Shown here piece by piece: positions 1-9,373 of a DNA stretch of 64,000 nt. Numbering within the stretch: the first letter of the stretch is position 1; each line of letters opens with the position of its first letter. Source of the DNA: Sediminivirga luteola (GTDB taxonomy: Bacteria > Actinomycetota > Actinomycetes > Actinomycetales > Brevibacteriaceae); NCBI RefSeq assembly GCF_014639315.1, contig NZ_BMFY01000003.1, positions 280,040 to 344,039 of the forward strand, written 5' to 3'. The position numbers and the translations under genes are program-made. Below the pieces are notes generated by a model. That model made no database searches. It had not been told where the DNA came from and saw only the letters and a program-made list of their open reading frames with translations.

Positions 1-399
1 GGGCTGCGCCGGATCGCCCTGTTTGACCTGCTCGCGAACAACGCCGACCGGAAAGGATCCCACCTGGTGTACGGCCACTGGGATCCCGTCTCCGGGGCAC
101 GGCCGGGGCTGTACGGCATCGATCAGGGCCTCTGCTTCCATCCGGAGGAGAAACTCCGCACCGTCCTGTGGGGCTTCTCGGGCCGGGCGTTCAGCGCCTG
201 GGAGCGCGAACTCCTCGGCAACGCCGGTTCGGAGCACACACGGCAGGCGCTCGCACCACTGCTGGGCGCCGAGGAGATCGAGGCACTCGTCGAGCGTGCC
301 GCCCGGCTGCTGGACGCCGGCGCCTTCCCGCGGCCGCCAGCGGACCGGATGGCATTGCCGTGGCCCCCGTTGTGGGGAATCGGGCGCGGAGTGTCCTAA
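1..399 (+). CDS. SCO1664-family protein, C-terminal part (phosphatidylinositol 3/4-kinase-like fold)
   Basis: The reading frame is open from the first base of the window, so the gene's start lies outside. The visible 132 residues begin with a conserved block reading [14 protein letters not shown] (residues about 8-21). This resembles the DxxxxNxDRK motif of the actinobacterial SCO1664 family, which has a PI3/4-kinase-like fold. The Asn-Asp-Arg-Lys group corresponds to the catalytic/metal-binding loop of that fold. The gene ends 10 bases before mshC, its usual neighbour in actinobacteria. Its substrate is unknown. Family assignment rests on the motif and on the position next to mshC. Confidence 0.75.
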   Translation, partial: GLRRIALFDLLANNADRKGSHLVYGHWDPVSGARPGLYGIDQGLCFHPEEKLRTVLWGFSGRAFSAWERELLGNAGSEHTRQALAPLLGAEEIEALVERAARLLDAGAFPRPPADRMALPWPPLWGIGRGVS

Positions 400-402
400 G
401 CT
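397..402 (+). promoter_or_regulatory. -10 box of a probable leaderless mshC promoter
   Basis: TAAGCT overlaps the stop codon of the preceding gene and lies 7 bases before the GTG start of mshC. No Shine-Dalgarno sequence is visible. This spacing is typical of actinobacterial leaderless transcripts. Confidence 0.45.
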
Positions 403-409
403 GGGTCAA

Positions 410-1645
410 GTGAAATCGTGGACCGCACCTGAGATCCCCCGGCTCGCCGGACGGGCCAAGCGACCCGAACTCTTCGACACGGTCGGGCGCGCCGCCGTCC
501 CCACACCGAAGAAGGGCGACGAGGCCAGGCTGTACGTCTGCGGCATCACCCCGTACGACGCCACGCATCTGGGGCATGCCGCCACCTACGTCGCCTTCGA
601 TCTGCTGTGCCGCCTGTGGCGCGATGCCGGACTCGCGGTGACATACGTGCAGAACACCACCGATGTGGACGATCCGCTGCTGGAGCGTGCCGCAGCGACC
701 GGTGAGGACTGGCAGGAGCTGGCCGAGCGTCAGACCGAGCTGTTCCGCCAGGACATGGAGGCCTTAAGGGTCATCCCGCCGGACCACTACATCGGCGCGG
801 TGGAGAGCATCCCGCAGATCGTCCCGGCCGTGGAACGGCTGCTCAAGTCCGGCGCCGCCTACGCGGTCCGCAACGGCGACGTCTATTACGACCTGCGCAC
901 CCGCACCAAGCCGCCGTTCGGCACCGTCTCGGGGCTCGACCGCGAGGAGATGCTCAAGCTGTTCGCCGAGCGCGGCGGCGACCCCGGCACACCCGGGAAG
1001 CGTGATCCGCTCGACCCGCTGCTCTGGCGCGCCGCCCGCGAGGGCGAGCCGAGCTGGAACGGCGGCGAGCTCGGGCCTGGGCGGCCGGGCTGGCACATCG
1101 AGTGCGCCATCATCGCCGCCGAGCACGCCGCGCTGCCGCTGACCGTCCAGGGCGGCGGCTCCGATCTGATCTTCCCCCATCACGAGATGAGCGCCCAGCA
1201 CGCGCAGGCGCTGACCGGGGAGCGGTTCGCCAAGGCCTATCTCCACACCGGGATGGTCGCCTATCAGGGCGAGAAGATGAGCAAGTCCCGGGGCAATCTG
1301 GTGTTCGTCTCCCGGCTGCGCGCGCAGGGCGTCGACCCGCGCGTGATCCGGCTGGTGCTGCTGAGCCACCACTACCGCTGCGACTGGGAGTTCGACGAGG
1401 CCATGCTCGATGCGGCCGCGGAGCGGCTCGAGCGCTGGACCCGGGCACTCGCCGAGGGAGCGTCAGCCCGGGATCTGACCGGGAAGATCCGCCGGGCGCT
1501 GGCCGACGACCTGGACGCGGCCCGGGCGATGCGCGCCGTCGACGCCTGGGCCGAGCGCGCACCCGAGGGGGACCCGGACGGCGACGAGCAGCCAGCAGAG
1601 GTGGCCGCAGCCATCGACGCGCTGCTGGGCATCCGTCTGAGCTGA
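410..1645 (+). CDS. mshC: L-cysteine:1D-myo-inositol 2-amino-2-deoxy-alpha-D-glucopyranoside ligase MshC
   Basis: This enzyme joins cysteine to GlcN-inositol, using ATP, in mycothiol biosynthesis. It is a class I cysteinyl-tRNA synthetase paralogue lacking the tRNA-binding C-terminus. The protein is 411 residues, close to the usual length of about 412. Visible marks are Cys44 in YVCGITPYD (zinc and substrate site), the HLGH signature at residues 53-56, the WHIECA and [10 protein letters not shown] blocks, and KMSKS at 289-293. The GTG at 410 is chosen because the upstream in-frame sequence overlaps the neighbouring gene and a -10 box sits 7 bases before it. It is followed convergently by the PAC2 gene, with only 12 bases between them. 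Confidence 0.95.
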   Translation: MKSWTAPEIPRLAGRAKRPELFDTVGRAAVPTPKKGDEARLYVCGITPYDATHLGHAATYVAFDLLCRLWRDAGLAVTYVQNTTDVDDPLLERAAATGEDWQELAERQTELFRQDMEALRVIPPDHYIGAVESIPQIVPAVERLLKSGAAYAVRNGDVYYDLRTRTKPPFGTVSGLDREEMLKLFAERGGDPGTPGKRDPLDPLLWRAAREGEPSWNGGELGPGRPGWHIECAIIAAEHAALPLTVQGGGSDLIFPHHEMSAQHAQALTGERFAKAYLHTGMVAYQGEKMSKSRGNLVFVSRLRAQGVDPRVIRLVLLSHHYRCDWEFDEAMLDAAAERLERWTRALAEGASARDLTGKIRRALADDLDAARAMRAVDAWAERAPEGDPDGDEQPAEVAAAIDALLGIRLS

Positions 1646-1657
1646 GAGGCGTCGCGC

Positions 1658-2563
1658 TCAGGACGAGGGGCTGCCCTTGTCGCCCGGCGGCCGCCGGCGC
1701 AGGAAGCGTTCGAACTCCTGCGCGATGGCCTCGCCGCTCGCCTCGGGCAGATCGGTGGCGTCGCGCATCTGCTCCAGGCGCGCCACGTAGTCGGCGATCT
1801 CCGCGTCGTGCTGGGCCAGCTCGTCGACGCCGGTCTCCCAGGCCTGAGCGTCCTCGTGCAGGTCCCCGTAGGGGATCGTGATGCCGGTGAGTTCCTCCAT
1901 CCGGCCCAGCAGTGCCAGCTGCGCCTTCGGGGAAGGCGACTGAGCCACATAATTGGGCACCGCCACCCAGGCGGACACCACCGGGATTCCCGCCAGGCCC
2001 AGCTGGTTCTCCAGCACCCCCAGCACACCGGTCGGACCTTCGTAGCTGCTGCGCTCCAGATCGAGTTCGTGCCGCAGGGCGGCGTCCTCGGAGGTCACCG
2101 AGACCGGCAGCGGGCGCGAATGCGGCACATCCGCCAGCAGCGCGCCCAGCAGGATGATCGCATCGGCGCCGGAGAGGTACTCCTCCAGCAGCGCGGAGAA
2201 CGCCCGCCATTTGAAGGACGGCTCCATGCCGGAGACCATCACGACGTCGCAGTCGGCCTCCGGCAGGGTCCCGGAGTAGATCCGGGTCCGCGGCCAGTCG
2301 ATCCGCGACTCGCCGCCGACCCGGCGGACCTGCGGCCGGGTGAACTGGAAGTCGTAGTACTGCTCGTCGTCGATCTCGGCGATCTGCCGCACGCCCCAGG
2401 TTTCCCGGAGCAGTTCGAGGGCGTCGGTGGCGGCTTCGCCGGCGTCGTTCCAGCCCTCGAAGGCGATCACTCCCAGGGTCGGCCGGTCGTCATCGGCGCG
2501 GGTGCCGGCCGCCCGCTGGGCGTCCACGGCGGCGCGGATGATCGGAATCCCTGCACAGTCCAT
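1658..2563 (-). CDS. PAC2 family protein (proteasome assembly chaperone-like)
   Basis: A 301-residue protein with the actinobacterial PAC2 start (VIAFEGWNDAGEAA at about residue 30). It has a central block around residues 140-200 with runs resembling LLGALLADVPH and the family's length. Archaeal and eukaryotic PAC2 relatives act in proteasome assembly, but the bacterial role is not established. The start at 2563 is preferred because TGCATAAT, an extended -10 box, lies about 6 bases upstream on this strand, which suggests a leaderless mRNA. It is divergent from the HAD phosphatase gene and lies in the conserved mshC to arc gene run. Confidence 0.88.
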   Translation of the reverse strand: MDCAGIPIIRAAVDAQRAAGTRADDDRPTLGVIAFEGWNDAGEAATDALELLRETWGVRQIAEIDDEQYYDFQFTRPQVRRVGGESRIDWPRTRIYSGTLPEADCDVVMVSGMEPSFKWRAFSALLEEYLSGADAIILLGALLADVPHSRPLPVSVTSEDAALRHELDLERSSYEGPTGVLGVLENQLGLAGIPVVSAWVAVPNYVAQSPSPKAQLALLGRMEELTGITIPYGDLHEDAQAWETGVDELAQHDAEIADYVARLEQMRDATDLPEASGEAIAQEFERFLRRRPPGDKGSPSS

Positions 2564-2621
2564 CGGTCCATTATGCAACCTGATCCGGCCACCTCGATCA
2601 CGCCGTGATGAAATGGGGAGC

Positions 2622-3311
2622 ATGACCGCACCGCTCAGCGTACCGCCCGTCTCCTTCGCCGCCGCGCTCTGGGACATGGACGGCACCCTCGTCGACACCG
2701 AGCCCTACTGGATCGCCGAGGAGCAGGCCCTGATGAACGCCCACGGCCTGAGCTGGTCGCACGCGGACAGCATGCAGCTGGTGGGGAACGAGCTGATGGT
2801 CTCGGCCGAGGTGCTGCGCAGCCACGGCCTGCCGCTGCCGGCGGAGGAGATCGTGGAGACGCTGATCGCCGGCGTGATCGAGCGCATCCACGCGCACGTG
2901 CCGTTCCGGCCCGGCGCGCGCGAGCTGCTGCGGCAGTTCGCCCAGGCGGGAATCCCGTGCGCGCTGGTGACGATGTCCTACCGGCGCCTGGCCGAGGCGG
3001 TGCTCCACGCGCTCCCCGGGGAATGGTTCGCCGCGGTGGTTCCCGGCGACGAGGTCACCCACGGCAAACCGCACCCGGAGCCTTATCTGCGCGGTGCGGA
3101 ACTGCTGGGCGTCGCCCCGGCGGACTGCCTGTCGTTCGAGGACTCCATCCCCGGCCTGACCTCGGCGGTGGACGCAGGCACCCGGGCCTTCGGCATCCGC
3201 CACCTCGTCGACCTCGACGAAGCAGCCGGCCGCGCGGTGCTGCTGCCCTCCCTGGAGGGCGTCACCCTTGCCGAGCTCGACCGCCTGGCGGCCGGGGCCG
3301 CACAGCACTGA
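2622..3311 (+). CDS. HAD-superfamily hydrolase (beta-phosphoglucomutase-like phosphatase)
   Basis: A 229-residue HAD phosphatase of subfamily IA. Motif I is DMDGTLVDTEP near residue 17, with Asp nucleophile and Asp acid/base. Motif II is the VTMSYRR region near residue 112, motif III is the Lys in HGKPHPEP near residue 148, and motif IV is FEDSIPG near residue 170. The alpha-helical cap follows motif I, as in sugar-phosphate phosphatases and phosphoglucomutases, but the substrate cannot be read from the sequence. An ATG at 2613, three codons upstream, is an alternative start. The GGGGAG at 2615-2620 is too close to 2622 to act as its ribosome binding site. Confidence 0.9.
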   Translation: MTAPLSVPPVSFAAALWDMDGTLVDTEPYWIAEEQALMNAHGLSWSHADSMQLVGNELMVSAEVLRSHGLPLPAEEIVETLIAGVIERIHAHVPFRPGARELLRQFAQAGIPCALVTMSYRRLAEAVLHALPGEWFAAVVPGDEVTHGKPHPEPYLRGAELLGVAPADCLSFEDSIPGLTSAVDAGTRAFGIRHLVDLDEAAGRAVLLPSLEGVTLAELDRLAAGAAQH

Positions 3312-3318
3312 CGCGGCG

Positions 3319-3340
3319 CCGGCGCCCAAGACGGCGCCGG
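3319..3340. terminator. Hairpin between convergent HAD and RecB-like genes
   Basis: CCGGCGCC (3319-3326) and GGCGCCGG (3333-3340) form a perfect 8-bp GC stem with a 6-base loop. It sits in the 36-base gap between two convergent genes. There is no T-run of note, so termination efficiency is uncertain. Confidence 0.5.
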
Positions 3341-3347
3341 TTCGGCC

Positions 3348-4148
3348 TCAGGGCAGTTCGACCTCCGGCGCGGGCGGGGGAGTGCCGCCCCAGGCCGGGC
3401 ACAGCGGGCGGAAATGGCACCAGTCGCACAGCCGGGACTTCACCGGGCGCCACCGCCCGGTTTCGGCGGCGCGGCGGATCTCGGCCCACACGTCGGTGAT
3501 CTGGGCCAGCGCCAGGTCCGTCTCCTCCTGCGTCGGCCGCGAGCGCACCACGGTCCCGCTGCCGAGGTACATCAGCTGCAGGGTGTGCGGCAGGACCCCG
3601 CGGGTGAGCAGCATGAGCACGGCGTAGAAGCGCATCTGGAACTGGGCCTCACGGCTGTACTGCGGTCTGGGCTGCCGGCCGGTCTTGTAGTCGACCACGC
3701 GCATCTGGCCCCCGGGAGCGATGTCGATGCGGTCGACGAAGCCGCGCAGCACGAGCCCGTCCTGGAGCGTGTGCTGCACGAACTCCTCCCGGCCGCTGGG
3801 TTCGAGCCGCTGAGGCAGCTCCAGGTCGAAATAGTTCGTGAAGAGCCGTTCGGCCTCGGCGAGCCAGACACGCAGCTCCTCCTCGCCGCTGAACAGCTCG
3901 GCGTGGGCCGGCTCGGCCGCCAGCAGCGTCTCCCACGCCGGGGCGATGAGCGATCCGGCGCGCTCCGGCTGACGGTCCGCCGCGGGCAGATCGAACAGCG
4001 CATCCAGCGCCGCGTGCACCAGGGTGCCCTTGAGCGCGGCCTTCGAGGGCGGCTCCGGCAGTTTGTCGACCGCGCGGAACCGGTACTTCAAGGGGCACTG
4101 GAGGAAGTCGTTGGCCCGGGACGGGGACAGCGCGTTGAGAACGACCAT
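3348..4148 (-). CDS. RecB-family PD-(D/E)XK exonuclease with C-terminal Fe-S cysteines
   Basis: A 266-residue single-domain nuclease of the actinobacterial RecB-like family. The order is a first cysteine in FLQCPLKYRF (about residue 18), LKGTLVHAALD (about 38-48, conserved His), the nuclease core GFVDRIDI followed by VVDYKTGR (about 150-175), and a Q-x-R-x-Y helix. A C-terminal CDWCHFRPLC cluster (about 244-253) then completes a four-cysteine set like the Fe-S clasp of AddB and Cas4 enzymes. This predicts Mg-dependent DNA end processing. The start at 4148 is preceded by GGGGAG and by TAAGAT as a possible -10. It is divergent from the site-2 protease gene with a 34-base shared promoter region. 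Confidence 0.88.
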   Translation of the reverse strand: MVVLNALSPSRANDFLQCPLKYRFRAVDKLPEPPSKAALKGTLVHAALDALFDLPAADRQPERAGSLIAPAWETLLAAEPAHAELFSGEEELRVWLAEAERLFTNYFDLELPQRLEPSGREEFVQHTLQDGLVLRGFVDRIDIAPGGQMRVVDYKTGRQPRPQYSREAQFQMRFYAVLMLLTRGVLPHTLQLMYLGSGTVVRSRPTQEETDLALAQITDVWAEIRRAAETGRWRPVKSRLCDWCHFRPLCPAWGGTPPPAPEVELP

Positions 4149-4169
4149 GCTCCCCAATCTTAGGCCCCG

Positions 4170-4175
4170 TAGAAT
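4170..4175 (+). promoter_or_regulatory. -10 box for the site-2 protease gene (leaderless)
   Basis: TAGAAT ends 7 bases before the ATG at 4183. There is no Shine-Dalgarno sequence in between. The spacing favours the ATG at 4183 over the in-frame ATG at 4174, which lies inside the box. Confidence 0.5.
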
Positions 4176-4182
4176 GACGAGC

Positions 4183-5340
4183 ATGCCGGACACGACCGTC
4201 GCCCATCGCGGCCTGCCACGGGGCCTGCGGCTGGGCCGTCTCCTCGGCGCCCCCATCGTGCTCGACTGGTCCTGGTTCTTCGCCGCCGGCATCATCACGG
4301 CCGTCTTCACGCCCTGGGTGCTGACGATGCGCCCGGATCTGGGCGGAACCGCCGTCGCCGTGGCCTTCTGCTACGCCGTTCTGCTCTTCGCCTCGGTGTT
4401 CCTGCACGAGGTGGCGCACGGCGTCGCGGCCCGCGCCTACGGCAGCACCGTCGTGTCCATCGTGCTGAACGTCTGGGGCGGCTACACGGACACCCTCCCG
4501 GGCCGGCCCAAGGAATCCCCGCAGGCCGCGACCCAGGGGATCGTGATCGCCGTTGTCGGTCCCGTGGTGAACTTCGTCCTGGCCGGCGTCGGGTGGATCG
4601 CCCTCCAGGCCACGCAGGCCGGGAGCATCGCCTGGCTGCTGCTGGTCGCGGTGACCTTCGCGAACGTCGCCCTGGGCACCGTGAACATCCTGCCGGGCAT
4701 CCCGCTCGACGGCGGGCGCGCGCTGCAGCATCTCATCTGGCGGCTCACCGGCAGCCTCTCCAAGGGCACCGTCATCGCCTGCTGGCTCGGCTACGGCTTC
4801 ATCGTCGTGCTGCTGGCGGTCGTGGTGCTGCCGCCGCTGCTCAAGGGTCAGCTGCCGGACATCATCGTGCTGGTGTGGACCGTGAGCATCGCGGCGGTGC
4901 TGTGGTTCTACATCCACAAAGAGCTGCGCGTCGCGCGCCTGCAGCGCCGCATCGAGACCTACGACCTGAGCCGGCTGGTGCAGCCGGCCATCGCCGCGGA
5001 CCGGCTGACCAGCATCGCCGAGGCGATTCGCTCGGCCGAACGCGAGGACGGTTCCGCCCTCATCATCGTGGTGGACTCCCAGGGCATCCCGATGGGCATC
5101 GTCGATCGCTCCGCGGCCCGCCGCATCCCGGTGGAGCAGTGGAACGACGTCACCCTGGACCAGGTCTCCCGCGTACTGGGCCCCTGGATCGGCGTGCCGG
5201 AGGACATCACCGCCGTGCACCTGGTCGAGGAACTCCAGCTGCGGGACTCGACCGCCTTCGTGCTGCTGCTGCGCGGCAACACCCTCGTCGGCCTGCTCGA
5301 TGTGCAGGAACTCTCAGACGACATCTTGCACCCGGGGTGA
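4183..5340 (+). CDS. Site-2 protease family (M50) intramembrane metalloprotease with CBS domains
   Basis: A 385-residue membrane protease. Transmembrane segments surround the zinc motif HEVAHG (about residues 76-81) and the second metal motif NILPGIPLDGGRAL (about 168-181, with the Asp ligand). Further transmembrane segments follow at about 195-240. The cytoplasmic C-terminal half from about residue 260 has two CBS-type repeats that probably bind an adenosyl ligand. M50 enzymes cut transmembrane substrates such as anti-sigma factors; no substrate is apparent here. It lies 47 bases upstream of trmI, in the order usual for the actinobacterial proteasome neighbourhood. Confidence 0.9.
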   Translation: MPDTTVAHRGLPRGLRLGRLLGAPIVLDWSWFFAAGIITAVFTPWVLTMRPDLGGTAVAVAFCYAVLLFASVFLHEVAHGVAARAYGSTVVSIVLNVWGGYTDTLPGRPKESPQAATQGIVIAVVGPVVNFVLAGVGWIALQATQAGSIAWLLLVAVTFANVALGTVNILPGIPLDGGRALQHLIWRLTGSLSKGTVIACWLGYGFIVVLLAVVVLPPLLKGQLPDIIVLVWTVSIAAVLWFYIHKELRVARLQRRIETYDLSRLVQPAIAADRLTSIAEAIRSAEREDGSALIIVVDSQGIPMGIVDRSAARRIPVEQWNDVTLDQVSRVLGPWIGVPEDITAVHLVEELQLRDSTAFVLLLRGNTLVGLLDVQELSDDILHPG

Positions 5341-5387
5341 GGGCGCAGCTCACGCCGATGCCGGTGAGCCGATAGACTGGCGGGCAA

Positions 5388-6446
5388 ATGACGACCACCA
5401 CTCCTATCGGGGCTGAAGACCGCCGGGGCCCGTTCCGCGCCGGCGACAAGGTCCAGCTCACCGATGCCAAAGGCCACCTGCACACCATCGTCCTGGAGTC
5501 CGGCAAGGTCTTCCACACCCACCGGGGCGCGCTGCACCACGACGAGCTGATCGGCCTGCCCGAGGGCGTGGTGGTCCGCAACACCGCCGGACACCAGTAC
5601 CAGGCGCTGCGGCCGCTGCTGAGCGACTTCGTGCTGTCCATGCCGCGCGGTGCCGCCGTGATCTACCCGAAGGACGCCGCGCTCATCGTCACGATGGGGG
5701 ACATCTACCCGGGTGCGCGCGTCGTCGAGGCCGGTGTCGGCTCGGGTGCGCTCACCCTGTCCCTGCTACGCGCGGTCGGCGAGCACGGCAGCGTGCACTC
5801 CTTCGAGCTGCGCGAGGAGTTCGCGCAGATCGCTGCCGGGAACATCCGCGACTTCTTCGGCCGGGAGCACCCGGCCTGGCGCTGCACCCTCGGGAACCTG
5901 GCCGAAGAGCTGCCGCGCGCGGTGGAGGCCGGGAGCGTCGACCGGATCGTGCTGGACATGCTGGCCCCCTGGGAGTGCCTGGAAGCCGTGCAGCACGCCC
6001 TGGCACCGGGCGGCGTGCTGGTGGTCTACGTCGCCACGGCGACCCAGCTGTCCCGCACCGTCGACGCGCTCCAGGCCACCGGCCGCTTCACCGAGCCGCG
6101 CTCTTTGGAGACCATGCTGCGGGACTGGCACCTCGAAGGGCTCGCGGTGCGGCCCGAGCACCGGATGATCGGGCACACGGGGTTCCTGCTCTTCGCACGG
6201 CTGCTGGCCGGGGACACCGAGCCGCTGCGGCGGCGTACCCGCCCGCAGGGCAGCGAGCCGACGGAAGAGGACCGCCAGGCGTGGACCGGCGGGGAGTTCA
6301 CCGAGGACGCCCTGGGCGTCCGCGAGGCCACGCCCAAGAAGCTGCGCCGGGTGCAGCGCGAGGCCGGCCGGCGAGCCGATATCGTCGCCGCGCGTTCGGC
6401 CGAGGACGCCGGCGCGGACGAGAGCGAACAGGAGGCAGGCGCATGA
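5388..6446 (+). CDS. trmI: tRNA (adenine(58)-N1)-methyltransferase TrmI
   Basis: This enzyme uses S-adenosylmethionine to form m1A58 in the T-loop of tRNAs. The 352-residue protein has an N-terminal beta-barrel (about 1-80), then the Rossmann SAM motif [16 protein letters not shown] (about 112-127) and the catalytic VLDMLAPWE block (about 188). A charged C-terminal extension of about 60 residues with Lys/Arg/Glu-rich sequence is common in actinobacterial versions. TAGACT, 9 bases before the ATG, is a likely -10 box. The last four bases overlap the start of arc (ATGA), which implies translational coupling. Confidence 0.95.
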   Translation: MTTTTPIGAEDRRGPFRAGDKVQLTDAKGHLHTIVLESGKVFHTHRGALHHDELIGLPEGVVVRNTAGHQYQALRPLLSDFVLSMPRGAAVIYPKDAALIVTMGDIYPGARVVEAGVGSGALTLSLLRAVGEHGSVHSFELREEFAQIAAGNIRDFFGREHPAWRCTLGNLAEELPRAVEAGSVDRIVLDMLAPWECLEAVQHALAPGGVLVVYVATATQLSRTVDALQATGRFTEPRSLETMLRDWHLEGLAVRPEHRMIGHTGFLLFARLLAGDTEPLRRRTRPQGSEPTEEDRQAWTGGEFTEDALGVREATPKKLRRVQREAGRRADIVAARSAEDAGADESEQEAGA

Positions 6447-8173
6447 CCAGCTCCGAGACCCGTGCCGCCGAGGCGCGCCAGGAGATCGCCCAGCTGCGCC
6501 GGCAGATCTCCGAAGCCGCCAAACGCAATGAGACCCTCTCATCTACCCTGCGCGCAGCGCGGGAGGAGCTCACCCGGCTGCGCGCCGAGGCCGAACGGCT
6601 CGCCGAGCCGCCCAACACCTGGGCCACCCTGCTGAAGATCATCCCCGCCGCGGAGGACGACCCCGAGGCCGTGCCCTACGCGGACATCCTCCACGGCGGC
6701 CGCAAGATGCGCGTGGCCGTCTCCGCCTCGCTGCCGCTGGGCGAGCTCGTCCCGGGCCGGGAGGTGCGGCTCAGCGAGGGGCTGGTCGTCATCGGCGCCG
6801 GGGACTTCCCGGGCGAGGGGACCGTCATGGTGGTCAAGGACGTGCTCCCGCCGGACCGGGTGCTGGTGGCCGGCCCCACCGACGAGGAGCGGGTGCTGCT
6901 GCTCTCGGACCGGCTGCGGCGGCAGCGGCTCCGGCCGGGCGATCCCGTGCTCGCCGACGCCCGTAGCCAGTTCGCCCTCGAAGTCGTGCCCAAGCCCGAC
7001 GCCAAGAACCTCCTGCTGGAGGTCGTGCCGGACATCTCCTACGCGGACATCGGCGGCCTCCAGCCGCAGATCTCCATGATCCAGGACGCCGTGGAGATGC
7101 CCTTCCGGCACCCCGAGCTGTTCCGCGAGCACGGCCTGAAACCGCCCAAGGGCATCCTGCTCTACGGGCCGCCCGGCTGCGGCAAGACGCTCATCGCCAA
7201 GGCCGTGGCGAACTCCCTCGCCGACCGTTCCGCCGGGCACGGCGCAGCCGGCACGGGCGGTTCAGACGGCACCCCGGTCACCAGCTACTTCCTCAACATC
7301 AAGGGGCCGGAACTGCTGGACAAGTACGTCGGCGAGACTGAACGGCAGCTGCGCAGCATCTTCGCCCGCGCCCGCGAGAAGGCCACCGAGGGCAACCCGG
7401 TCGTGGTCTTCTTCGACGAGATGGACTCGCTGTTCCGGACCCGCGGCACCGGGGTCTCCTCCGATGTCGAGACCACCATCGTGCCGCAGCTGCTCAGCGA
7501 GATCGACGGCGTGGAGCGGCTGGACAACGTGATCGTCATCGGCGCGTCCAACCGCGAGGACATGATCGACCCGGCCATCCTGCGCCCGGGGCGCCTCGAC
7601 GTGAAGATCCGCATCGAACGGCCGGACCGGGACGCCGCCCGGGACATCTTCAGCAAGTACCTCACCGCGGCGCTTCCGCTGCACGAGGCCGAGCTGCGCC
7701 GGCACGGGAGCCCGGAGGAGACCGCTGCGGCGCTCATCGACGTGGCCGTGGACTGCATCTACGCCCGCGAGGAGCGCAACGCCTATCTGGCGGTCACCTA
7801 CGCCGACGGCGACCAGGAGACGCTCTACTTCGGCGACTTCGCCTCCGGCGCCATGATCCAGAACGTCGTGGACCGGGCCAAGAAGCACGCCATCAAGGAC
7901 CTGCTCGCCACGGGCGAACGCGGCCTGCGCGAGGAACATGTGCGCCGCGCCTGCGCGGAGGAGTTCGCCGAGCACGAGGACCTGCCCAACACCTCGAATC
8001 CCGATGAGTGGGCCCGGATCTCCGGCCGGAAGGGCGAGCGGATCACGCATCTGCGTGTCATCCGGCACGGCGAGCACGCTGCCGGCCCGGCGGACGCCCC
8101 GGCCGGCACCGCGACGGGGACACCTGGGGGAGTGCCGGTCGAGGACGTGCGTCCCGCCGGCGGATTGCTCTGA
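6443..8173 (+). CDS. arc: Proteasome-associated AAA ATPase (Mpa/ARC)
   Basis: A hexameric ATPase that recognises Pup, unfolds pupylated proteins and feeds them to the 20S proteasome. The 576-residue protein has an N-terminal coiled coil (about 1-55, Pup-binding), tandem OB domains (about 60-200) and the AAA module. Walker A is GPPGCGKT at 242-249, Walker B is [10 protein letters not shown] at 320-329, and an Arg-rich sensor region is near 380. The OB and AAA parts look complete. The C-terminus ends in GGLL rather than the usual Gln-Tyr-Leu that docks into the 20S alpha ring. A low-complexity Ala/Gly/Pro tail precedes it. The start is fixed by the ATGA overlap with trmI. Confidence 0.96.
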   Translation: MTSSETRAAEARQEIAQLRRQISEAAKRNETLSSTLRAAREELTRLRAEAERLAEPPNTWATLLKIIPAAEDDPEAVPYADILHGGRKMRVAVSASLPLGELVPGREVRLSEGLVVIGAGDFPGEGTVMVVKDVLPPDRVLVAGPTDEERVLLLSDRLRRQRLRPGDPVLADARSQFALEVVPKPDAKNLLLEVVPDISYADIGGLQPQISMIQDAVEMPFRHPELFREHGLKPPKGILLYGPPGCGKTLIAKAVANSLADRSAGHGAAGTGGSDGTPVTSYFLNIKGPELLDKYVGETERQLRSIFARAREKATEGNPVVVFFDEMDSLFRTRGTGVSSDVETTIVPQLLSEIDGVERLDNVIVIGASNREDMIDPAILRPGRLDVKIRIERPDRDAARDIFSKYLTAALPLHEAELRRHGSPEETAAALIDVAVDCIYAREERNAYLAVTYADGDQETLYFGDFASGAMIQNVVDRAKKHAIKDLLATGERGLREEHVRRACAEEFAEHEDLPNTSNPDEWARISGRKGERITHLRVIRHGEHAAGPADAPAGTATGTPGGVPVEDVRPAGGLL

Positions 8174-8211
8174 CGGCCCTGACAGCCCGGCTTGTTGCCA
8201 AGACCGTACGG

Positions 8212-8226
8212 CTGTGACGGTCACAG
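8212..8226. promoter_or_regulatory. Palindromic operator candidate before the TAXI transporter operon
   Basis: CTGTGA and TCACAG flank a CGG centre, forming a perfect 15-base palindrome. It lies 6 bases upstream of TACGAT (8233-8238), a plausible -10 box. It would overlap the -35 region, as a repressor operator or activator site would. The 155-base gap up to the first gene otherwise shows only GAAGGAGAG, the ribosome binding site at 8314-8322. Confidence 0.4.
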
Positions 8227-8328
8227 TTCCGCTACGATCAGGTGCTCTCGCAGACAAGGAACGTGGTGGCCTGACCGGTCTCACCTAGGATGGCCGGGAA
8301 TCACCACCGACTCGAAGGAGAGTTACCT

Positions 8329-9348
8329 ATGACCGGCCAGCAGCGGCAATCCCGGACGGCCCGGAGGTTCCGGCGCGGCATGACGGCGGGTGCCGGCCTC
8401 GCGGCGGCGGCACTCGTGCTGAGCGCCTGCGGTGGCGGCTCGGACGCGGGCGACGGCGGGCAGGGCAGTGAGGACGCGGAGTTCCTGACCATCGCCACCG
8501 GTGGCTCCTCCGGCGTCTACTACCAGATCGGCGCCACCATGGCCGATATGCTCCGCGAGGAGCTCGGTTCCGACACCTCGGTCCAGGCGACCGGCGCGAC
8601 CGCCGAGAACATCAACCTGCTCACCGACGGCAACGCGGAGCTCGCCTTCGCCATGGGCGACGCCGTCGTCCAGGCGCTGGAGGGCACCGGCCCGTTCGAG
8701 GACGACGCCCGTGAGGGGCTCGTGGCCATCGCGGCGCTCTATCCGAACACGGTCCAGCTGGTGGCCACCACGGCCTCCGGCATCGAATCGGTGGAGGACC
8801 TCGCCGGCCGGAACGTCGCGGTCGGCGATGTCGGATCCGGCGTGGAACTCAACGCGCAGATGGTGCTCGGTGCCTACGATCTGAGCTACGACGACATCAA
8901 CGCGGACTACCTCTCCTACGCCGAGGCCACCGACCAGATGGCCAACGGCCACATCGACGCCGCCTTCGTCACCTCGGGCGTGCCCAACCCGACCCTCACC
9001 GAGCTGGGCACCAACACGGACTTCATCGTGGTGCCGATCGACGGCGACGGCGCCGAGACCCTGCTGACCGAGTACGACTTCTTCTCCGAGGACGTCGTGC
9101 CCGGTGGCACCTACCTGCAGGAGGAGGACGTGCCCACCGTGGGCGTGACCAACCATCTGCTGGTGGGCGAGCAGCTGAGCGAGGACGCCGTCTACGACAT
9201 CACCGCCACGCTGTTCGACAATCTCGACCGGCTGCACGGCTCGCACAGCGCCGCGGAGGTCATCACCCTGGAGACCGTGACCGAGGGCCTCGTGGTGCCG
9301 TTGCATCCCGGTGCCGAGCGGTACTTCGACGAGCAGGGCGTGCTCTAA
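8329..9348 (+). CDS. TAXI-family TRAP transporter solute-binding lipoprotein
   Basis: An extracytoplasmic binding protein for a tripartite ATP-independent periplasmic-type transporter. The 339-residue precursor has an Arg-rich n-region, a hydrophobic core and a lipobox (LSAC) with the lipidated Cys at 34. It is followed by the TAXI family start (FLTIATGGSSGVYYQIG, about residues 52-68). Length and fold match TAXI proteins, which often bind glutamate or dicarboxylate-like solutes; the ligand here is unknown. A strong GAAGGAG ribosome binding site fixes the start. It is the first gene of an operon with a DUF1850 lipoprotein and the fused permease. Confidence 0.93.
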   Translation: MTGQQRQSRTARRFRRGMTAGAGLAAAALVLSACGGGSDAGDGGQGSEDAEFLTIATGGSSGVYYQIGATMADMLREELGSDTSVQATGATAENINLLTDGNAELAFAMGDAVVQALEGTGPFEDDAREGLVAIAALYPNTVQLVATTASGIESVEDLAGRNVAVGDVGSGVELNAQMVLGAYDLSYDDINADYLSYAEATDQMANGHIDAAFVTSGVPNPTLTELGTNTDFIVVPIDGDGAETLLTEYDFFSEDVVPGGTYLQEEDVPTVGVTNHLLVGEQLSEDAVYDITATLFDNLDRLHGSHSAAEVITLETVTEGLVVPLHPGAERYFDEQGVL

Positions 9349-9373
9349 GGACCGGTCCGGCCGGACCGGGGCG

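Noticed and set aside
2427..2621. Upstream start of the HAD gene at 2427
   Set aside because: The extra 65 codons overlap the PAC2 gene on the other strand and have no family similarity; ATG 2622 gives a normal HAD N-terminus.
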